From the NCBI GenBank assembly GCA_963800275.1, contig CAWDAI010000014.1, positions 62,001-126,000 of the forward strand: a DNA stretch of 64,000 nucleotides, written 5' to 3'. The notes under the pieces were generated by a model. That model had not been told where the DNA came from and did not search any database. It was given only the letters and a program-made list of their open reading frames with translations. Each line of letters opens with the position of its first letter. Position 1 is the stretch's first letter. Source of the stretch: JAFMJV01 sp963800275. GTDB lineage: Bacteria; Chloroflexota; Limnocylindria; Limnocylindrales; CSP1-4. The translations under genes and the position numbers were made by a program. This document shows, one piece after another, positions 54,012 through 62,343 of this stretch.

Positions 54012-54767
54012 TTACGACTTCGGGCGGGGCCGCGCCGTGATGAGCTCCTCGACTTCCTGCACGCTCGTCTCGGTGGCCTTGACGTCGCCCACCTTCTGGC
54101 CATGCCGCAGGACGACGATGCGGTCCACCACCATGAAGACGTGGTAGATGTTGTGGCTGATCAGGATGCTCGAGTGGCCGGCACCCTTGGCCTCTCGGAT
54201 GAAGCGCATCACCCCGTCCGCCTCTTCCACTCCGAGGTTGTTGGTGGGCTCGTCCATGATGATGAGGTCGGCCTCGAAGAACATCGCGCGCGCGATGGCG
54301 ATGGCCTGACGCTCGCCGCCGGAGAGGCGGCCGATGGGCGTGCCCGGGTCCAGGGCTTTTGTGATGCCCACGCGGTTCATGAGCTCCCGAGTGGTCTGAT
54401 CGATGTAGCCGCGGTCCATGTCCCGGAGGGGACCGAGCGCACGCGTCGGCTCTCGGCCCAGGAAGAGGTTCCGGGCGATGGACATCTGTTCGACGAGCGC
54501 TGAATCCTGGTAGATGGTCTCGATGCCGACATCGATGGCGTCGCGAGTGTTCTTGAAACGTACCGCTTCGCCCTTGAACCGAACCTCGCCCGCGCTCGGC
54601 CTGGTGGCCCCCGAGAGGATCTTGATCAGCGTCGACTTACCGGCGCCGTTGTCTCCGACCAGGCCGACGACCTCCGCCTCTCCGACGCTGAAATCCACGC
54701 CGGCCAATGCCGTCACGCTGCCGTAGTGCTTCTCGATCCCGGTCATCTCGACCAGCGATCCGGCCAC
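54012..54767 (-). CDS. Sugar ABC transporter ATP-binding protein (FrcA-like, single domain)
   Basis: The 251-aa ATPase has Walker A GDNGAGKST, TIYQDSALVEQMSIARNLFL, signature LSGGERQAI, Walker B LIIMDEPTNNLG and H-loop LISHNIYHVF. It is the carbohydrate CUT2 type but has one ATPase domain, as in FrcA, rather than two as in RbsA. GTG 54767 follows GGGGGA two bases after the permease stop; an internal ATG at 54746 is possible. It completes a binding protein, permease, ATPase operon. Confidence 0.9.
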   Translation of the reverse strand: MAGSLVEMTGIEKHYGSVTALAGVDFSVGEAEVVGLVGDNGAGKSTLIKILSGATRPSAGEVRFKGEAVRFKNTRDAIDVGIETIYQDSALVEQMSIARNLFLGREPTRALGPLRDMDRGYIDQTTRELMNRVGITKALDPGTPIGRLSGGERQAIAIARAMFFEADLIIMDEPTNNLGVEEADGVMRFIREAKGAGHSSILISHNIYHVFMVVDRIVVLRHGQKVGDVKATETSVQEVEELITARPRPKS

Positions 54768-54769
54768 GG

Positions 54770-55756
54770 CTAGAGTCCCCCCTCGTTCCGGCGCTCCGCC
54801 AGCGCCTGCAGGATGACCGCGACCAGGATGACGAGCCCCACGAACATGTTGTACGCGAGGCCAGGCACGCCGATGATGATGATGCCGTTGCGGATGGAGC
54901 GCAGAAGGATGACCCCCACGACGGTGCCGACGATGGTCCCCCGCCCGCCATACAACGACGTGCCGCCGACGACACACATCGCGATGACCTCCAATTCGTA
55001 GCCGGTGCCGGAGATGGCATACGAGCTGCCGATGCGTGTGGTGCTGATCAAACCCGCGAAGGCCGCCAGCACCGCGGTGAGGACGAAGAGCCCGATCTTC
55101 ACGTTCGCGGTATTGACGCCTCGAGCGACAGCGGCGCGCTCGTTGCCGCCGGTGGCGGTGATCCAGTTCCCGCGTGGCGAGCGGTCGAGCAGGAACCAGG
55201 CTGCGATCGCGAGCAGGGCGAACCAGACCAGACCGGAGTAGAGCTTCAGCGAGCCGATGTCGAATGTCCCCACCAGGGTCGACTTGAGGATCGATGTGTC
55301 CTCGAGCGTGGCCTCGGGGAAGCCCTGGGAGATGTAGAGGCCAAGGCCGCGCACGAACAAGGCCATGCCGAGCGTGACCAGGAAGCTGGTGATGCCGATC
55401 TTCGCCACCAGGAACCCGTTGGCGAGCCCGATGAGCACGGCCACGCCGAGGGCGACGAGCAGAGCCAGCTCGGGTGCCAGCTGCGCGTCGTTCACGAGCA
55501 TGTACATGACCAGGGGCGCGAAGCCGAAGACGGCGCCGACCGAAAGGTCGAAGACCCCCGCGGTCAGCAGCAGCGTCATCCCCAGGGCGATGATGCCCAG
55601 CTCGGGGATGAACGCGAACATGTTGCCGATGTTCGCGAGCGACACGAACTTCGGCTCGACGAGCGCCAGCACGACCCAGGCCCCGACGAGCAGCGCGATC
55701 GAGATGAGCGAAGGTCGGGCCAGGACCTGCTGGCGTAGCCAGGTGCTAGCGGCCAC
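54770..55756 (-). CDS. Sugar ABC transporter permease (RbsC/FrcC-like)
   Basis: The 328-aa CUT2 permease has about ten hydrophobic segments. Family features are FIPELGIIALGMTLLLTAGV followed by FDLSVGAVFG (the binding-protein/ATPase-linked loop), GLANGFLVAKIGITSFLVTL and the C-terminal GGTSLYGGRGTIVGTVVGV. It would transport a pentose, hexose or sugar alcohol. It follows the binding-protein gene after a strong hairpin. Confidence 0.92.
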   Translation of the reverse strand: MAASTWLRQQVLARPSLISIALLVGAWVVLALVEPKFVSLANIGNMFAFIPELGIIALGMTLLLTAGVFDLSVGAVFGFAPLVMYMLVNDAQLAPELALLVALGVAVLIGLANGFLVAKIGITSFLVTLGMALFVRGLGLYISQGFPEATLEDTSILKSTLVGTFDIGSLKLYSGLVWFALLAIAAWFLLDRSPRGNWITATGGNERAAVARGVNTANVKIGLFVLTAVLAAFAGLISTTRIGSSYAISGTGYELEVIAMCVVGGTSLYGGRGTIVGTVVGVILLRSIRNGIIIIGVPGLAYNMFVGLVILVAVILQALAERRNEGGL

Positions 55757-55783
55757 GAGGCCTTGAACCCCAGAAGGGAAGAG

Positions 55784-55818
55784 CCGCTCGGCCCAGGCCG
55801 CAGGCCTGGGCCGAGCGG
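55784..55818 (-). terminator. Strong hairpin between binding-protein and permease genes
   Basis: CCGCTCGGCCCAGGCC (55784-55799) and GGCCTGGGCCGAGCGG (55803-55818) pair over 16 bases with a GCA loop. No U-run is evident on the minus strand. It probably stabilises the upstream mRNA or attenuates transcription into the permease gene. Confidence 0.75.
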
Positions 55819-55867
55819 ATCGTAACGTCGGTCAGCGGTGTCATGGCACCGGCCTGACCGGCATGGT

Positions 55868-56818
55868 TCACTTGGACGAGAGCTCGATGTACTTGTCGGC
55901 CGTGGAGGCGTCGTACAGCGTTTGCGTCGCGATGTCGTATCCGATCGAGAGACCGGTGGCTGCCTTGAACAGCATCACGACGGAGTCGTAGCCCGAGGCA
56001 TCCGGATAGCCCCAGACGGCGGCGTTGACATAACCGTCCTTCACTTCCTGGGCCGTCTCCAAGGTGCCGCCCCAGCCGGTGACCGGGATGGAGCCGGGCG
56101 CGATGCCGGCGGCATCGAAGGCTGGCTGGATGTTGGTCATGACCAGATCACCCAGACCGATGATGGCGTCGACCTTGTCAGCGTTCGCGGTGAGGTAGTC
56201 GGTCATGTTCGCCAGCGACATCGCCGGGTCGTAGTTGGCGTCAAAGACCTCGTACTGGACACCGAGCGGGTCGAAGACGCTCGCGATACCCTCGGTCGCC
56301 AGGACCTGGTACGCCGCTCCGGGGTACTCGACCGGCATCCAGACGTAGTCGCCTTCCCCGATGCCAAGATCGACGAGGTAGTTGGCCCATGTCGCGCCCA
56401 GCAGGTGCAGATCGGCACCCACGTACGCATCCCGTTCCGTCGTCGGATCGTCGGTATCGAGGAACACGACCGGGATACCCGCTGCCTTGGCGGCGGCTAC
56501 CTGATCGACGAACAGGCCTGTCTGGGGGCTGGAGATACCGATCCCATCAGGCTGCGCTGCGATGGCGGCATTCAGGTTCTCCAACTGCACGGCGTTGTCG
56601 TTCGTGGAGAACGAGACGTTCACCGTCACGCCCAGGTCTTCGCTGGCCTTCATGGCCGCGTCGTTGACGATGACCCAGTACGGGTCGGAGGGCGATCCGT
56701 GCGTCACCAGGTAAAACTTCAGGTCCTTGCCGTCGTCCTGCGCTATCGCAGCCGCGGGCACGCCCGCGAGCACCACTACTGACACGAGCGCGACCAGCGC
56801 TCGCTGTGCTCTGTTCAT
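55868..56818 (-). CDS. Sugar ABC transporter substrate-binding protein
   Basis: The 316-aa secreted receptor of the RbsB/FrcB fold has a signal peptide (ALVALVSVVVLAGVPAAAIAQ). The mature protein starts DLKFYLVTHGSPSDPYWVIV and NDAAMKASEDLGVTVNVSF, with LNAAIAAQPDGIGISSPQTG and AAGIPVVFLDTDDPTTERDA as ligand-cleft segments. It heads the transporter operon on the minus strand, divergent from the UroD-like gene. Ligand unknown; the linked ROK kinase and dehydrogenase-type genes suggest a sugar. Confidence 0.9.
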   Translation of the reverse strand: MNRAQRALVALVSVVVLAGVPAAAIAQDDGKDLKFYLVTHGSPSDPYWVIVNDAAMKASEDLGVTVNVSFSTNDNAVQLENLNAAIAAQPDGIGISSPQTGLFVDQVAAAKAAGIPVVFLDTDDPTTERDAYVGADLHLLGATWANYLVDLGIGEGDYVWMPVEYPGAAYQVLATEGIASVFDPLGVQYEVFDANYDPAMSLANMTDYLTANADKVDAIIGLGDLVMTNIQPAFDAAGIAPGSIPVTGWGGTLETAQEVKDGYVNAAVWGYPDASGYDSVVMLFKAATGLSIGYDIATQTLYDASTADKYIELSSK

Positions 56819-56949
56819 GCCATCCTCCTCTCAGCGACGCAATTCGCGCCGCTTTCTACCTGCGATGGTATCGCTGGCGTCGAGTGCCGACGAGGCTTTC
56901 CTGACACCATCTCAGGCGCTACCGTTGGGTCCCATGGCTGGAGCCCTGA

Positions 56950-57996
56950 ATGGCTGAGATGTCCGCTGTCGAGCGGTGCCTTACCGTCCTCGAGGGTGGC
57001 ATCCCCGACCGGGTACCGGTGTGCCTACTCGACTTCATGCCGGCCGCGGCCACCGCGGGCATGACCATGCGCGAGTACTGCACCGATGGCCAGGCGATGG
57101 CGGAGGCCCACATCAAGGCGTGGGAGCGCTACGGCCACGACCTCATCGACCTGGAGAACGGCGTAGCGGCGCTGGCGAGCGCTGTGGGCTGTACGGTCGA
57201 GTTCGAGGAGGACTCCTCGCCGCCATGGGTGACAGGCCCGGCCATCGAGCGCATCGAGGACGTCGATCGCCTGCGACCGATCGACCCGAGCCGTGACGGG
57301 ATGCTGCCCGCAGTCATCGAGGCCACCCGGCGCATCGCCGAGCACGTGGGCGATCGCGCCTTCCTGCTCGCCGAGGCAGACCAGGGGCCCTTCAGCCTGG
57401 CCACCCAGATCGTCGGCGTCGAGGAGTTCCTCATCGCGCTCCTCGATCCCTCCAGGCGAGCGTACGTCGATCGGCTCCTTGAATACGCGGCCGACCAAGT
57501 CATCACGTACGCGCGCGCACTCATCGACGCCGGCGGCCACATGACCGGCATGGGCGACTCCATCGCCGGTCCCGACGTCTGCTCGCCCGAGCAGTACCGC
57601 GAATTCGCCTGGCCCTACGAGCGTCGCGTGGTGGAGACCCTGGCCGCGGACGGCATCCGCATCGACCTGCACATCTGCGGGAACGCCACGCGCATCATCA
57701 GGGATATGGTCGGGACCGGCTCACCCTTGCTGGCCATCGACTACAAGATCGACCGCGTCGCTGCGAAGGCAGCTGCGCTCGGCACCACGACCCTCATCGG
57801 CACGGTCGATCCGAGCGCTGTCATGACCCTCGGCAGTCCGGATGAGGTCCGGGCCGCGGTGCGTGAGGATCTCGCCATCCTGGCACCGGGCGGTGGGTTC
57901 ATCCTGTCGCCTGGCTGTGCCCTTCCGTACAACGCGCCCGATGCCAACCTCATGGCCTTCGTCGAGACCGGCCGTGCAGAAGGCGTCTATCGCTGA
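56950..57996 (+). CDS. Uroporphyrinogen decarboxylase-superfamily protein (methyltransferase-like)
   Basis: The 348-aa TIM-barrel protein resembles the MtaA/CmuA branch of the UroD family, cobamide- or corrinoid-dependent methyltransferases. Features are ERCLTVLEGGIPDRVPVCLL, WPYERRVVETLAADGIRIDL, the zinc-type motif HICGN (about residue 240) and GGFILSPGCALPYNAPDANL with the final Cys. It lacks the Arg pair expected of heme HemE at the N-terminus. It is followed by a ROK kinase gene ten bases away, and the two form an operon next to a sugar ABC transporter. Confidence 0.88.
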   Translation: MAEMSAVERCLTVLEGGIPDRVPVCLLDFMPAAATAGMTMREYCTDGQAMAEAHIKAWERYGHDLIDLENGVAALASAVGCTVEFEEDSSPPWVTGPAIERIEDVDRLRPIDPSRDGMLPAVIEATRRIAEHVGDRAFLLAEADQGPFSLATQIVGVEEFLIALLDPSRRAYVDRLLEYAADQVITYARALIDAGGHMTGMGDSIAGPDVCSPEQYREFAWPYERRVVETLAADGIRIDLHICGNATRIIRDMVGTGSPLLAIDYKIDRVAAKAAALGTTTLIGTVDPSAVMTLGSPDEVRAAVREDLAILAPGGGFILSPGCALPYNAPDANLMAFVETGRAEGVYR

Positions 57997-58006
57997 CGGA
58001 GGTGAG

Positions 58007-58912
58007 ATGACCATCAGGGGCGGCGTCATCATCGGCCTCGATGTCGGCGGCACCAAGGTGGCCGGCGGCCTGGTCACGGACTCGGATCAGATCGTGGCGC
58101 GCCGAGAGCGGTCTGCGGTGGTCGACGGCCTGCGTGACCCGGGACTGGCCGTCACCCGGCTCGTGGCCGAGGAGCTGGCCGAGGCTGCTCGGGAGCGCGG
58201 GCTGCACGTGATCGGCATCAGCGCCGGCTTTCCCGAGTACGTCGACCCGACTGGCTGGCTGCGCAGCCACGAGGTCCTCGCCTGGACCACCCAGCCCCGG
58301 GAGCTGCTGGCCGACATCGCTCCGTGTAGCGTGGACTCGGATGTCCGTTGTGCCGCGCTCGGTGAGGGCACGCTCGGCGTGGCTCGCGGTCTCGCCAGCT
58401 TCGTCTTCGTCACCGTGGGAACCGGTCTCTCGTACGCTCTGGTCGAGGATGGCCAGGTTCGCCGCGGCGTGCGGGGCGAGGCGATCGCCCTTGGCGAGTT
58501 GGAGGTCTCGCGCGATGTGGATCCCGCGACCATCCGGTCGCTCGAACGCTATGCCTCGGGTAGAGCCATCCACGAGCGTTACGTGAGTCAAGCTGGAACC
58601 CAGGTCCAGGATGCGGCCGATGTGTTCAGGCTGGCCGCAGCGGGCGACCTGGCGGCCCGCACCATCGTGGACACGGCCGCCGGCGCCATCGGGGCTGCGC
58701 TCGCCACTCTGGTGCGGATCCTCGATCCGGGCGCGATCGTGGTCGGCGGCGGGGTCTCGACCTCCGGGGAGCGCTGGAGGTCTGCAGTGCAGGACAGCTA
58801 CCTGGTGAAGGCCAGCTCACGCCCCGATGCGCCTCCGATCCTGTGGGCGTCGCTCGGCAGTGATGCCGGCATCATCGGCTCAGCCATCGCTCATCGGCGA
58901 CGGGCACCCTGA
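58007..58912 (+). CDS. ROK family sugar kinase
   Basis: The 301-aa kinase starts at ATG 58007 after GGAGGTGAG. It has the N-terminal phosphate motif IIGLDVGGTKVAGGLV, FVFVTVGTGLSYALVEDGQV, and near the C-terminus LVRILDPGAIVVGGGVSTSG. The usual ROK zinc motif (CxCGxxGC) is absent: the expected place reads ELEVSRDVDPATIRSLERYA. It may therefore be a divergent kinase or an N-acetylglucosamine kinase relative. Operon with the UroD-like gene. Confidence 0.87.
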   Translation: MTIRGGVIIGLDVGGTKVAGGLVTDSDQIVARRERSAVVDGLRDPGLAVTRLVAEELAEAARERGLHVIGISAGFPEYVDPTGWLRSHEVLAWTTQPRELLADIAPCSVDSDVRCAALGEGTLGVARGLASFVFVTVGTGLSYALVEDGQVRRGVRGEAIALGELEVSRDVDPATIRSLERYASGRAIHERYVSQAGTQVQDAADVFRLAAAGDLAARTIVDTAAGAIGAALATLVRILDPGAIVVGGGVSTSGERWRSAVQDSYLVKASSRPDAPPILWASLGSDAGIIGSAIAHRRRAP

Positions 58913-58967
58913 GCCACTGGGCGCTGCCCGCAGTCATGGCGCCGCGCAGCGGCTACCGTGGAGTCGG

Positions 58968-59936
58968 ATGACAGAGCAGCGGAAGGATCCCCTGGGACGA
59001 TGGCTCAACGGCCCTGCGTCGAGCCGGCGGGGCGCCGTCATCCTCGGCCTCATCGTCACGTTCCTGTGGGCCACGTCGGTGGTGCTGATCCGCGTGGGCG
59101 TCAGCGACGAGACCGTCGCGCCCATCGGCTTCGCCGGGACACGCTTCGCGCTCGCGGGGATGCTGCTGCTGCCATTCGCGCTGCCGGGGCTGCGGGCCGT
59201 GCCCACCTGGCAGGGGAGTCGCCGCTGGCTCCGGGATGTGGCGGTCTACGGCCTGCTGCTCTTCTGCGCGGCCCAGCTGGGCTTCTACCTGGCCCTGGGC
59301 GAGGTGGAAGCCTCCACGGTCGGGCTGTTCATGGGGCTGGCCCCCGTGGTCACCGCGGTTCTGGCGCTGGCCAGCAGGAACGAGCGGGCAAGCGCGCTCC
59401 AGGTCGCGGGCATCGCGGTCCTGGTCGTCGGGGTGGTCGTCTACTTCGGGCTCGACGCGCCCGCGGTCGATTCGTCGGCCGGGCTGCTGGCAGCCGCGTC
59501 CATCCCCATCGTGGTCGGCGGAGCGGCTGTGCTCGGTCGCCACGTCGCGGTCGAGTCGAGACGGTACGGGGGGCCGGTGAGCATGACCGCCATCGCCCTG
59601 CTCGTCGGTTCGGGCGCAACGCTGGTCCTGGCGCTGGTCACCGAGGGCATCCCGTCGTTCAGCCTGTCGGCGTGGGTGCTCATCGTCTGGCTGGCCGTCA
59701 TCAACACGGCCCTCACCTATGTGCTGTGGGCGCAGTCGCAGCGCTCGCTTCGAGCCGTGGAATCGAGTGTCCTGGGCGACCTGACCGTGGTGCAGATCCC
59801 GCTGCTCGGCTGGATCGTGCTCGGCGAGGGCCTCGGTCTCGAGCAGGTCGTCGGGATCGCTTTGGCCGTGGGCGGCGTGGTCGTCGTGCAGGTCGCCCCG
59901 GTGCTGCGCGTGCGGAAGTGGCGGCGCGCCACGTAG
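58968..59936 (+). CDS. EamA/DMT family transporter
   Basis: The 322-aa inner-membrane protein has ten hydrophobic segments in two EamA repeats: GLIVTFLWATSVVLIRVGVS at the start of the first, and VVGGAAVLGRHVAVESRRYG then TALTYVLWAQSQRSLRAVES in the second. The family exports amino acids or small metabolites. ATG 58968 has GGAG six bases upstream. Short GTCGGGCCC repeats lie just after the stop (59944-59990). Confidence 0.9.
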   Translation: MTEQRKDPLGRWLNGPASSRRGAVILGLIVTFLWATSVVLIRVGVSDETVAPIGFAGTRFALAGMLLLPFALPGLRAVPTWQGSRRWLRDVAVYGLLLFCAAQLGFYLALGEVEASTVGLFMGLAPVVTAVLALASRNERASALQVAGIAVLVVGVVVYFGLDAPAVDSSAGLLAAASIPIVVGGAAVLGRHVAVESRRYGGPVSMTAIALLVGSGATLVLALVTEGIPSFSLSAWVLIVWLAVINTALTYVLWAQSQRSLRAVESSVLGDLTVVQIPLLGWIVLGEGLGLEQVVGIALAVGGVVVVQVAPVLRVRKWRRAT

Positions 59937-59991
59937 GTCGCCATCGGGCCCAGGGGCGTCGGGCCCACGGATGTGGCGTCGGGCCCGCGCA

Positions 59992-60447
59992 TCAGGCCAC
60001 GGGGATGAAGATCTCCGTCTTCCAGTGCTTGGGATCGGGCTCGGCGGTTGGGTCGGTGAGGTAGATCTCCCACATCGGTCCAGCCGCGCTGCGACCCAGA
60101 CCCTCGATCCACGCGGTCATCGCGGCATAGGTCTGCGCGAGCGTCTCGTAGGGCCCGATGTGCATGCCCACGGCAGCCTTGAGCCCACCGATCTGGCCGG
60201 GCTTCACCTCCGCCGTCCCGGCGAAGGGAGCCGCCACCGTCACCCCGGCCTCGAACTCGAAGGGCTCGTCCATGTTGAAGTAGCGCGCGAACGGCGGACC
60301 GGCAGGCTCCACCCTGGCTTCGGCCAGGGCGTGGAACGTCTTCCCGAAGGCCTCGCCCATGGCATCGCTGATGTCGTTCCGCGACGAACGCACCGCCACG
60401 ACCGCGGTGTCACGGCGGGGGATGGAGCGGATGATGAAACCAGCCAT
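59992..60447 (-). CDS. GyrI-like small-molecule-binding (AraC effector-binding) protein
   Basis: The 151-aa cytosolic protein has the GyrI/SOUL-like fold: RSIPRRDTAVVAVRSSRNDI, PPFARYFNMDEPFEFEAGVT, GGLKAAVGMHIGPYETLAQT and the ending WEIYLTDPTAEPDPKHWKTE with IFIP. Such proteins bind hydrophobic or cationic ligands. ATG 60447 follows GAGAGGGG. A rearranged remnant of the same gene is at 53817-53925. Confidence 0.88.
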   Translation of the reverse strand: MAGFIIRSIPRRDTAVVAVRSSRNDISDAMGEAFGKTFHALAEARVEPAGPPFARYFNMDEPFEFEAGVTVAAPFAGTAEVKPGQIGGLKAAVGMHIGPYETLAQTYAAMTAWIEGLGRSAAGPMWEIYLTDPTAEPDPKHWKTEIFIPVA

Positions 60448-60535
60448 CGACAGACCCCTCTCTCGTCCCGGGTGGGAGCGCCCACCGCGTATGGCTCCGA
60501 TTGTGACTGCCCAAGCAAGAGCGCGAACGCCCCGA

Positions 60536-61135
60536 TCAGCAGTCGAGCTCGTCCATCCGGGCGCGGAGCTCGTTGAGCAGCTCGACGGCGCCGAGCATCC
60601 GGTCCGACGCGATCGACACCTTCTCGAGGTCCTCCTCGCGGATGCCCGCCACCATCGTGCGCGCACCGCCCGCGATGTCCTCGATGCCCTTGGTCCACTG
60701 ATCGTGGAGGTCCGCCCAGCAGGCCTCTGGCGGATTCTCCAGCAGCCACTGTCGCTCCGACGCGGCCCACGCACCGAGGGCCTCGAACGAGCGAGCCTCG
60801 TCCTCGAATGAACGACCCTGTGACAGCCCCGATCCGGCCGCCCGCTGGACCTGGGTCATCGCGCCGAGCGCACGGTCGGCGAACCTGGCGAAGGCATCAT
60901 CCTCTGGCGCCGCGACGGGTCCCGTGCTCGTCGACGGTCCGCCCGAGGCCCCGATGTACCTCGACGCATGCCCCAGCTGCGATGCTGGCCGCTTCGTCAC
61001 TGAACGACAGGCGGGTGTGCTCGTCGAGGTAGTCGAAGAGCCCGGCGCACCAGGGTCTCATCGGTGGTCTGGCCCGCAGCCGGCGCGGCCGATGCGAAGG
61101 CCAGGGATGCAGCGAGAAGCAGCCTCGATCCATGA
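60536..61135 (-). pseudogene. Secreted hypothetical protein, frameshifted
   Basis: A signal peptide (SRLLLAASLAFASAAPAAGQ) is readable from about 61133, then frames change to GLFDYLDEHTRLSF and to PVAAPEDDAFARFADRALGA, RSFEALGAWAASERQWLLEN and PEACWADLHDQWTKGIEDIA, ending DELDC at 60536. The mature domain looks helical. No family was recognised. At least two shifts are needed to join the signal peptide. Confidence 0.55.
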
Positions 61136-61200
61136 TCACATGGTCCTCTCTTCCTTGAGCGTGCACGCGGGGACGTCGCAGCATGAGGAACCTCGCTCCG

Positions 61201-61470
61201 TCAGGCGCGGGGTTTGGCGATCCGGACGGCCCCGTCGCTGAGCTCGTGCACGTCGTCGCGTGTCCAGGTGCGACCGGTGGGGCCGCTACTCGCCGTGCTC
61301 AGCTCCGCCAATTCGGCAAAGCCGGCCAATGCGGCCTGGGTCCGACTGGTACCGGTGTAGCGCTCGAGGTATTCGCGCAGGAGGGCGTTGACCGAGGTGC
61401 CTTCCTCGAGCGCCTTGATCCGTGCTCGCTTCAGCACCTGGTCGTCCACGCTGATGGTCAGCTTCGCCAT
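61201..61470 (-). CDS. Orphan ribbon-helix-helix antitoxin-like protein
   Basis: The 89-aa protein starts MAKLTISVDDQVLKRARIKA, with EEGTSVNALLREYLERYTG, a ribbon-helix-helix DNA-binding fold followed by a flexible tail, like VapB/FitA antitoxins. No PIN or other toxin gene follows on the minus strand. It is divergent from the vapBC pair and may cross-regulate it or be a remnant. Confidence 0.75.
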   Translation of the reverse strand: MAKLTISVDDQVLKRARIKALEEGTSVNALLREYLERYTGTSRTQAALAGFAELAELSTASSGPTGRTWTRDDVHELSDGAVRIAKPRA

Positions 61471-61576
61471 CCCATCCTCCTCGGTAGCACGAGTTCAGTG
61501 TAGAACGGGTCAACGCCTCCACGGTCGGTCAGGGTGACCTCCGAGGGGCCGATGGGAAGCGGACCTGACGTCTAGG

Positions 61577-61594
61577 TATGGTAGTATGACCATA
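61577..61594 (+). promoter_or_regulatory. vapBC operator
   Basis: TATGGT-AGTATG-ACCATA is a perfect 6-6-6 inverted repeat ending two bases before the vapB ATG. It contains TAGTAT, a possible -10, nine bases from the start codon. This is the expected place for VapB or VapBC autorepression. Confidence 0.65.
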
Positions 61595-61596
61595 GT

Positions 61597-61878
61597 ATGG
61601 CAAGCACCAAGATGACCTTCAGTCTCGACGAGCCCACGGCCGCGAGGCTGAACCAGGCGTCCGCCTCGCTGCACAAGCCCAAGAGCGAGATCGTGCGGGA
61701 GGCCATCCGCGACTACGCCGAGCGCATGGGGCGGCTCTCGGAGGTCGAGCGGATCCGCCTGCTCGGCGTGTTCGACGAGGTCGTGGCCGGCATCCCTGAG
61801 CGCCCCACGGCTGACGTCGACGCGGAGCTGGCCGAGATCCGTCGCGCTCGCCGCGAGGGTGGCCGCGACGGATCGTGA
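61597..61878 (+). CDS. vapB: VapB-type ribbon-helix-helix antitoxin
   Basis: The 93-aa protein has an RHH DNA-binding N-terminus (KMTFSLDEPTAARLNQASAS, then KPKSEIVREAIRDYAERMGR) and a charged C-terminal toxin-binding tail (PTADVDAELAEIRRARREGG). It overlaps the PIN toxin gene by GTGA. No ribosome-binding site is evident and the start lies just after a likely -10, so the transcript may be leaderless. Confidence 0.88.
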   Translation: MASTKMTFSLDEPTAARLNQASASLHKPKSEIVREAIRDYAERMGRLSEVERIRLLGVFDEVVAGIPERPTADVDAELAEIRRARREGGRDGS

Positions 61879-62249
61879 TCATCGTCGACACGTCCGGCCT
61901 GATCGACAGCCTCACCGGACCACGCCGATCCGCGCCCCGGATGCGGGCCTTGATCGAAGCCGGTGAGCGCCTCGCTCTCCCGACCCTCGTGCTCTACGAG
62001 TGGTGGCGCGGCCCACGTCGGCCGGAGGAGCTGGCCGCACAGCAGGCGCTCTTCCAGGAGGAGGCGATGCTGCCCTTCGCGCTCGAGCAGGCAGAGGTCG
62101 CCGCCCGCCTGTACCGGAGCGTGCGCGGGGCGCCGGCGAGGAGTGTGGACCTCGCCATCGCGGCGCATGCCATCAGTCGTGATGCCGGATTGTGGACCCT
62201 CAACCCAGCCGACTTCGCCGACATCCCTGGCATCGTTCTCGTGGACTGA
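61875..62249 (+). CDS. vapC: VapC-type PIN domain ribonuclease toxin
   Basis: The 124-aa product starts at GTG 61875. PIN-domain acidic residues are visible: Asp5 in IIVDTSGLID, Glu42 in VLYEWWRG, Asp in RSVDLAIAAHAI and Asp in LNPADFADIPG. These form the metal-binding RNase site. It is intact, unlike the hipBA module in this window. A hairpin terminator follows. Confidence 0.9.
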   Translation: MIIVDTSGLIDSLTGPRRSAPRMRALIEAGERLALPTLVLYEWWRGPRRPEELAAQQALFQEEAMLPFALEQAEVAARLYRSVRGAPARSVDLAIAAHAISRDAGLWTLNPADFADIPGIVLVD

Positions 62250-62292
62250 GCCCAAGACGGCCGCCTGCCGGTGCCTCGCGGCCAGGCAGTTA

Positions 62293-62325
62293 GAAGCGGG
62301 CCGGCCGTCGAGGCCAGCCCGCTTC
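62293..62325. terminator. Bidirectional hairpin terminator
   Basis: GAAGCGGGC (62293-62301) pairs with GCCCGCTTC (62317-62325), with an inner GGCC/GGCC extension. It lies between the convergent vapC and ScyD/E-like genes. Confidence 0.7.
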
Positions 62326-62343
62326 GTGTGGTGATCGAACCAG

